5,764 nucleotides of DNA. It comes from Chloroflexi bacterium UBA6019 (GTDB lineage: Bacteria; Chloroflexota; Dormibacteria; Dormibacterales; Dormibacteraceae). The DNA lies in contig DIZV01000028.1 in assembly GCA_002427995.1 (NCBI GenBank), positions 1,826 to 7,589 on the forward strand. The letters run 5' to 3'. Below, one piece after another: positions 5,494-5,764 of this stretch. Every line of letters starts with the position of its first letter. Position 1 is the first letter of the stretch. The position numbers were made by a program, and so were the translations under genes. Under the pieces are notes generated by a model. The model was not told the DNA's origin. It worked only from the letters and a program-made list of their open reading frames with translations, and made no database searches.

Positions 5494-5529
5494 GGCCCCG
5501 GGCGCAACGGAAACACTCCGGCCGGGACC
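5494..5529 (-). ncRNA. Leader hairpin of the rpsF operon, candidate S6:S18 autoregulatory element
   Basis: In the minus-strand transcript GGUCCCGG (5529-5522) can pair over eight positions with CCGGGGCC (5501-5494), with one G-U pair. Inside it CGGA (5520-5517) pairs with UCCG (5511-5508) around the loop GUGUU. The two stems are separated by a single C (5521) on one side and a six-base bulge UUGCGC (5507-5502) on the other. The element lies between the candidate promoter and the ribosome-binding site. Leaders of rpsF operons in many bacteria carry a bulged hairpin that binds the S6:S18 complex and represses translation. This hairpin is in the right place, but I could not confirm the conserved bulge of that family. 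Confidence 0.4.
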
Positions 5530-5544
5530 AGAAAGGAACCTCGG

Positions 5545-5550
5545 TATTCT
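5545..5550 (+). promoter_or_regulatory. Candidate -10 element of the plus-strand gene
   Basis: TATTCT fits the TAnnnT core of a -10 box and occupies nearly the same bases as the -10 proposed for the opposite strand. It would start a transcript about 7 bases before the TTG at 5565. No -35 is visible at the proper distance, so this is a weak call. Confidence 0.25.
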
Positions 5551-5574
5551 ATCAGGGCACCGAATTGAGCAAAA
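5546..5574 (-). promoter_or_regulatory. Candidate promoter of the rpsF operon
   Basis: On the minus strand TAGAAT (5551-5546) is one mismatch from the -10 consensus. Upstream, TTTTGC (5574-5569) gives a 17-base spacer and TTGCTC (5572-5567) a 15-base spacer; both are poor -35 elements. Transcription would start near 5539 and leave a leader of about 75 bases with the hairpin and ribosome-binding site. The promoter overlaps the first codons of the plus-strand gene. Confidence 0.45.
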
Positions 5575-5764
5575 CCAAGCAGCGCAAGCCCGCCGGCCGG
5601 CGCTACGCCCGGGTCCAGACCCGCGACAGCTGGATGCACGACCTTCCCCTGCTACCGATCGTCGTGGGGGCTCTCCTGGTCGCGGGCGCCATCGCGTTGA
5701 TCATCTTCACCACGCTCAACGGCAACAAGACCAGCTCCGCGGACCCGGTTCGCGCCCGGATCCC
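5565..5764 (+). CDS. Single-pass membrane protein of unknown function (5' part only)
   Basis: The frame starts at TTG (5565), with AGGG seven bases upstream, and runs open to the right edge: 66 complete codons. The N-terminus MSKTKQRKPAGRRYARVQTR is strongly basic. A hydrophobic segment at about 28-50 (starting PLLPIVVGALLVAGAIALII) should span the membrane once. A Ser/Asn/Thr-containing stretch (51-60) begins the outside part. By the positive-inside rule the N-terminus is cytoplasmic and the rest, off the window, is outside the membrane. An internal ATG at codon 24 is a possible alternative start but would lose the basic N-terminus and has no better ribosome-binding site. I do not recognise the family; the decisive C-terminal domain is not in this window. 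The gene is divergent from rpsF across 101 bases. Confidence 0.65.
   Translation, partial: MSKTKQRKPAGRRYARVQTRDSWMHDLPLLPIVVGALLVAGAIALIIFTTLNGNKTSSADPVRARI

Noticed and set aside
5518..5525. Palindrome ccggccgg as a possible operator or terminator
   Set aside because: Eight-base GC palindromes are expected by chance at this base composition, there is no T-run, and the bases are better explained as part of the leader hairpin.

Overview
The window is GC-rich bacterial chromosome, roughly two-thirds G+C by eye. It carries one compact minus-strand gene cluster of seven genes and the first part of a divergent plus-strand gene at the right edge. Base composition, non-ATG starts (TTG for rpsF, GTG for serA, TTG for the plus-strand gene), a Zn-ribbon (C+) S18 and a long acidic tail on S6 suggest a high-GC Terrabacteria lineage. 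A Chloroflexota/Dormibacterota-like or deep actinobacterial organism fits best, but this placement is a low-confidence inference.

Layout, read in the direction of transcription from right to left: rpsF (S6, 5463-4975), ssb (4975-4523), rpsR (S18, 4504-4262), a class V PLP aminotransferase (4251-3079), serA (3071-1491), a DUF1015-family gene (1483-332) and an FmdB-type zinc-ribbon gene (320 to beyond the left edge). The gaps are -1, 18, 10, 7, 7 and 11 bases and no terminator-like hairpin was seen between genes, so the cluster is probably one operon. The 101 bases between rpsF and the plus-strand gene hold a candidate promoter, a leader hairpin for the operon and the rpsF ribosome-binding site.

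Functionally this is the conserved rpsF-ssb-rpsR ribosome/replication module. In place of the usual downstream rplI it runs directly into a serine-biosynthesis block. SerA oxidises 3-phosphoglycerate, the class V aminotransferase is a likely phosphohydroxypyruvate transaminase standing in for SerC, and the DUF1015 protein is a family often found beside serA. DUF1015 carries a DGHHR motif reminiscent of ParB/sulfiredoxin-fold serine kinases. No serB phosphatase gene is visible. The FmdB-type zinc ribbon at the end has an unusually repetitive Ser/Lys/Gly tail and a short AT-rich palindrome directly before its start.

No mobile element, CRISPR array, tRNA or rRNA was seen. The most interesting points are the S6/S18-serine operon fusion, the possible role of DUF1015 in phosphoserine/serine chemistry, the rpsF leader hairpin, and a possible bidirectional promoter. 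None of these amounts to a demonstrated new system.
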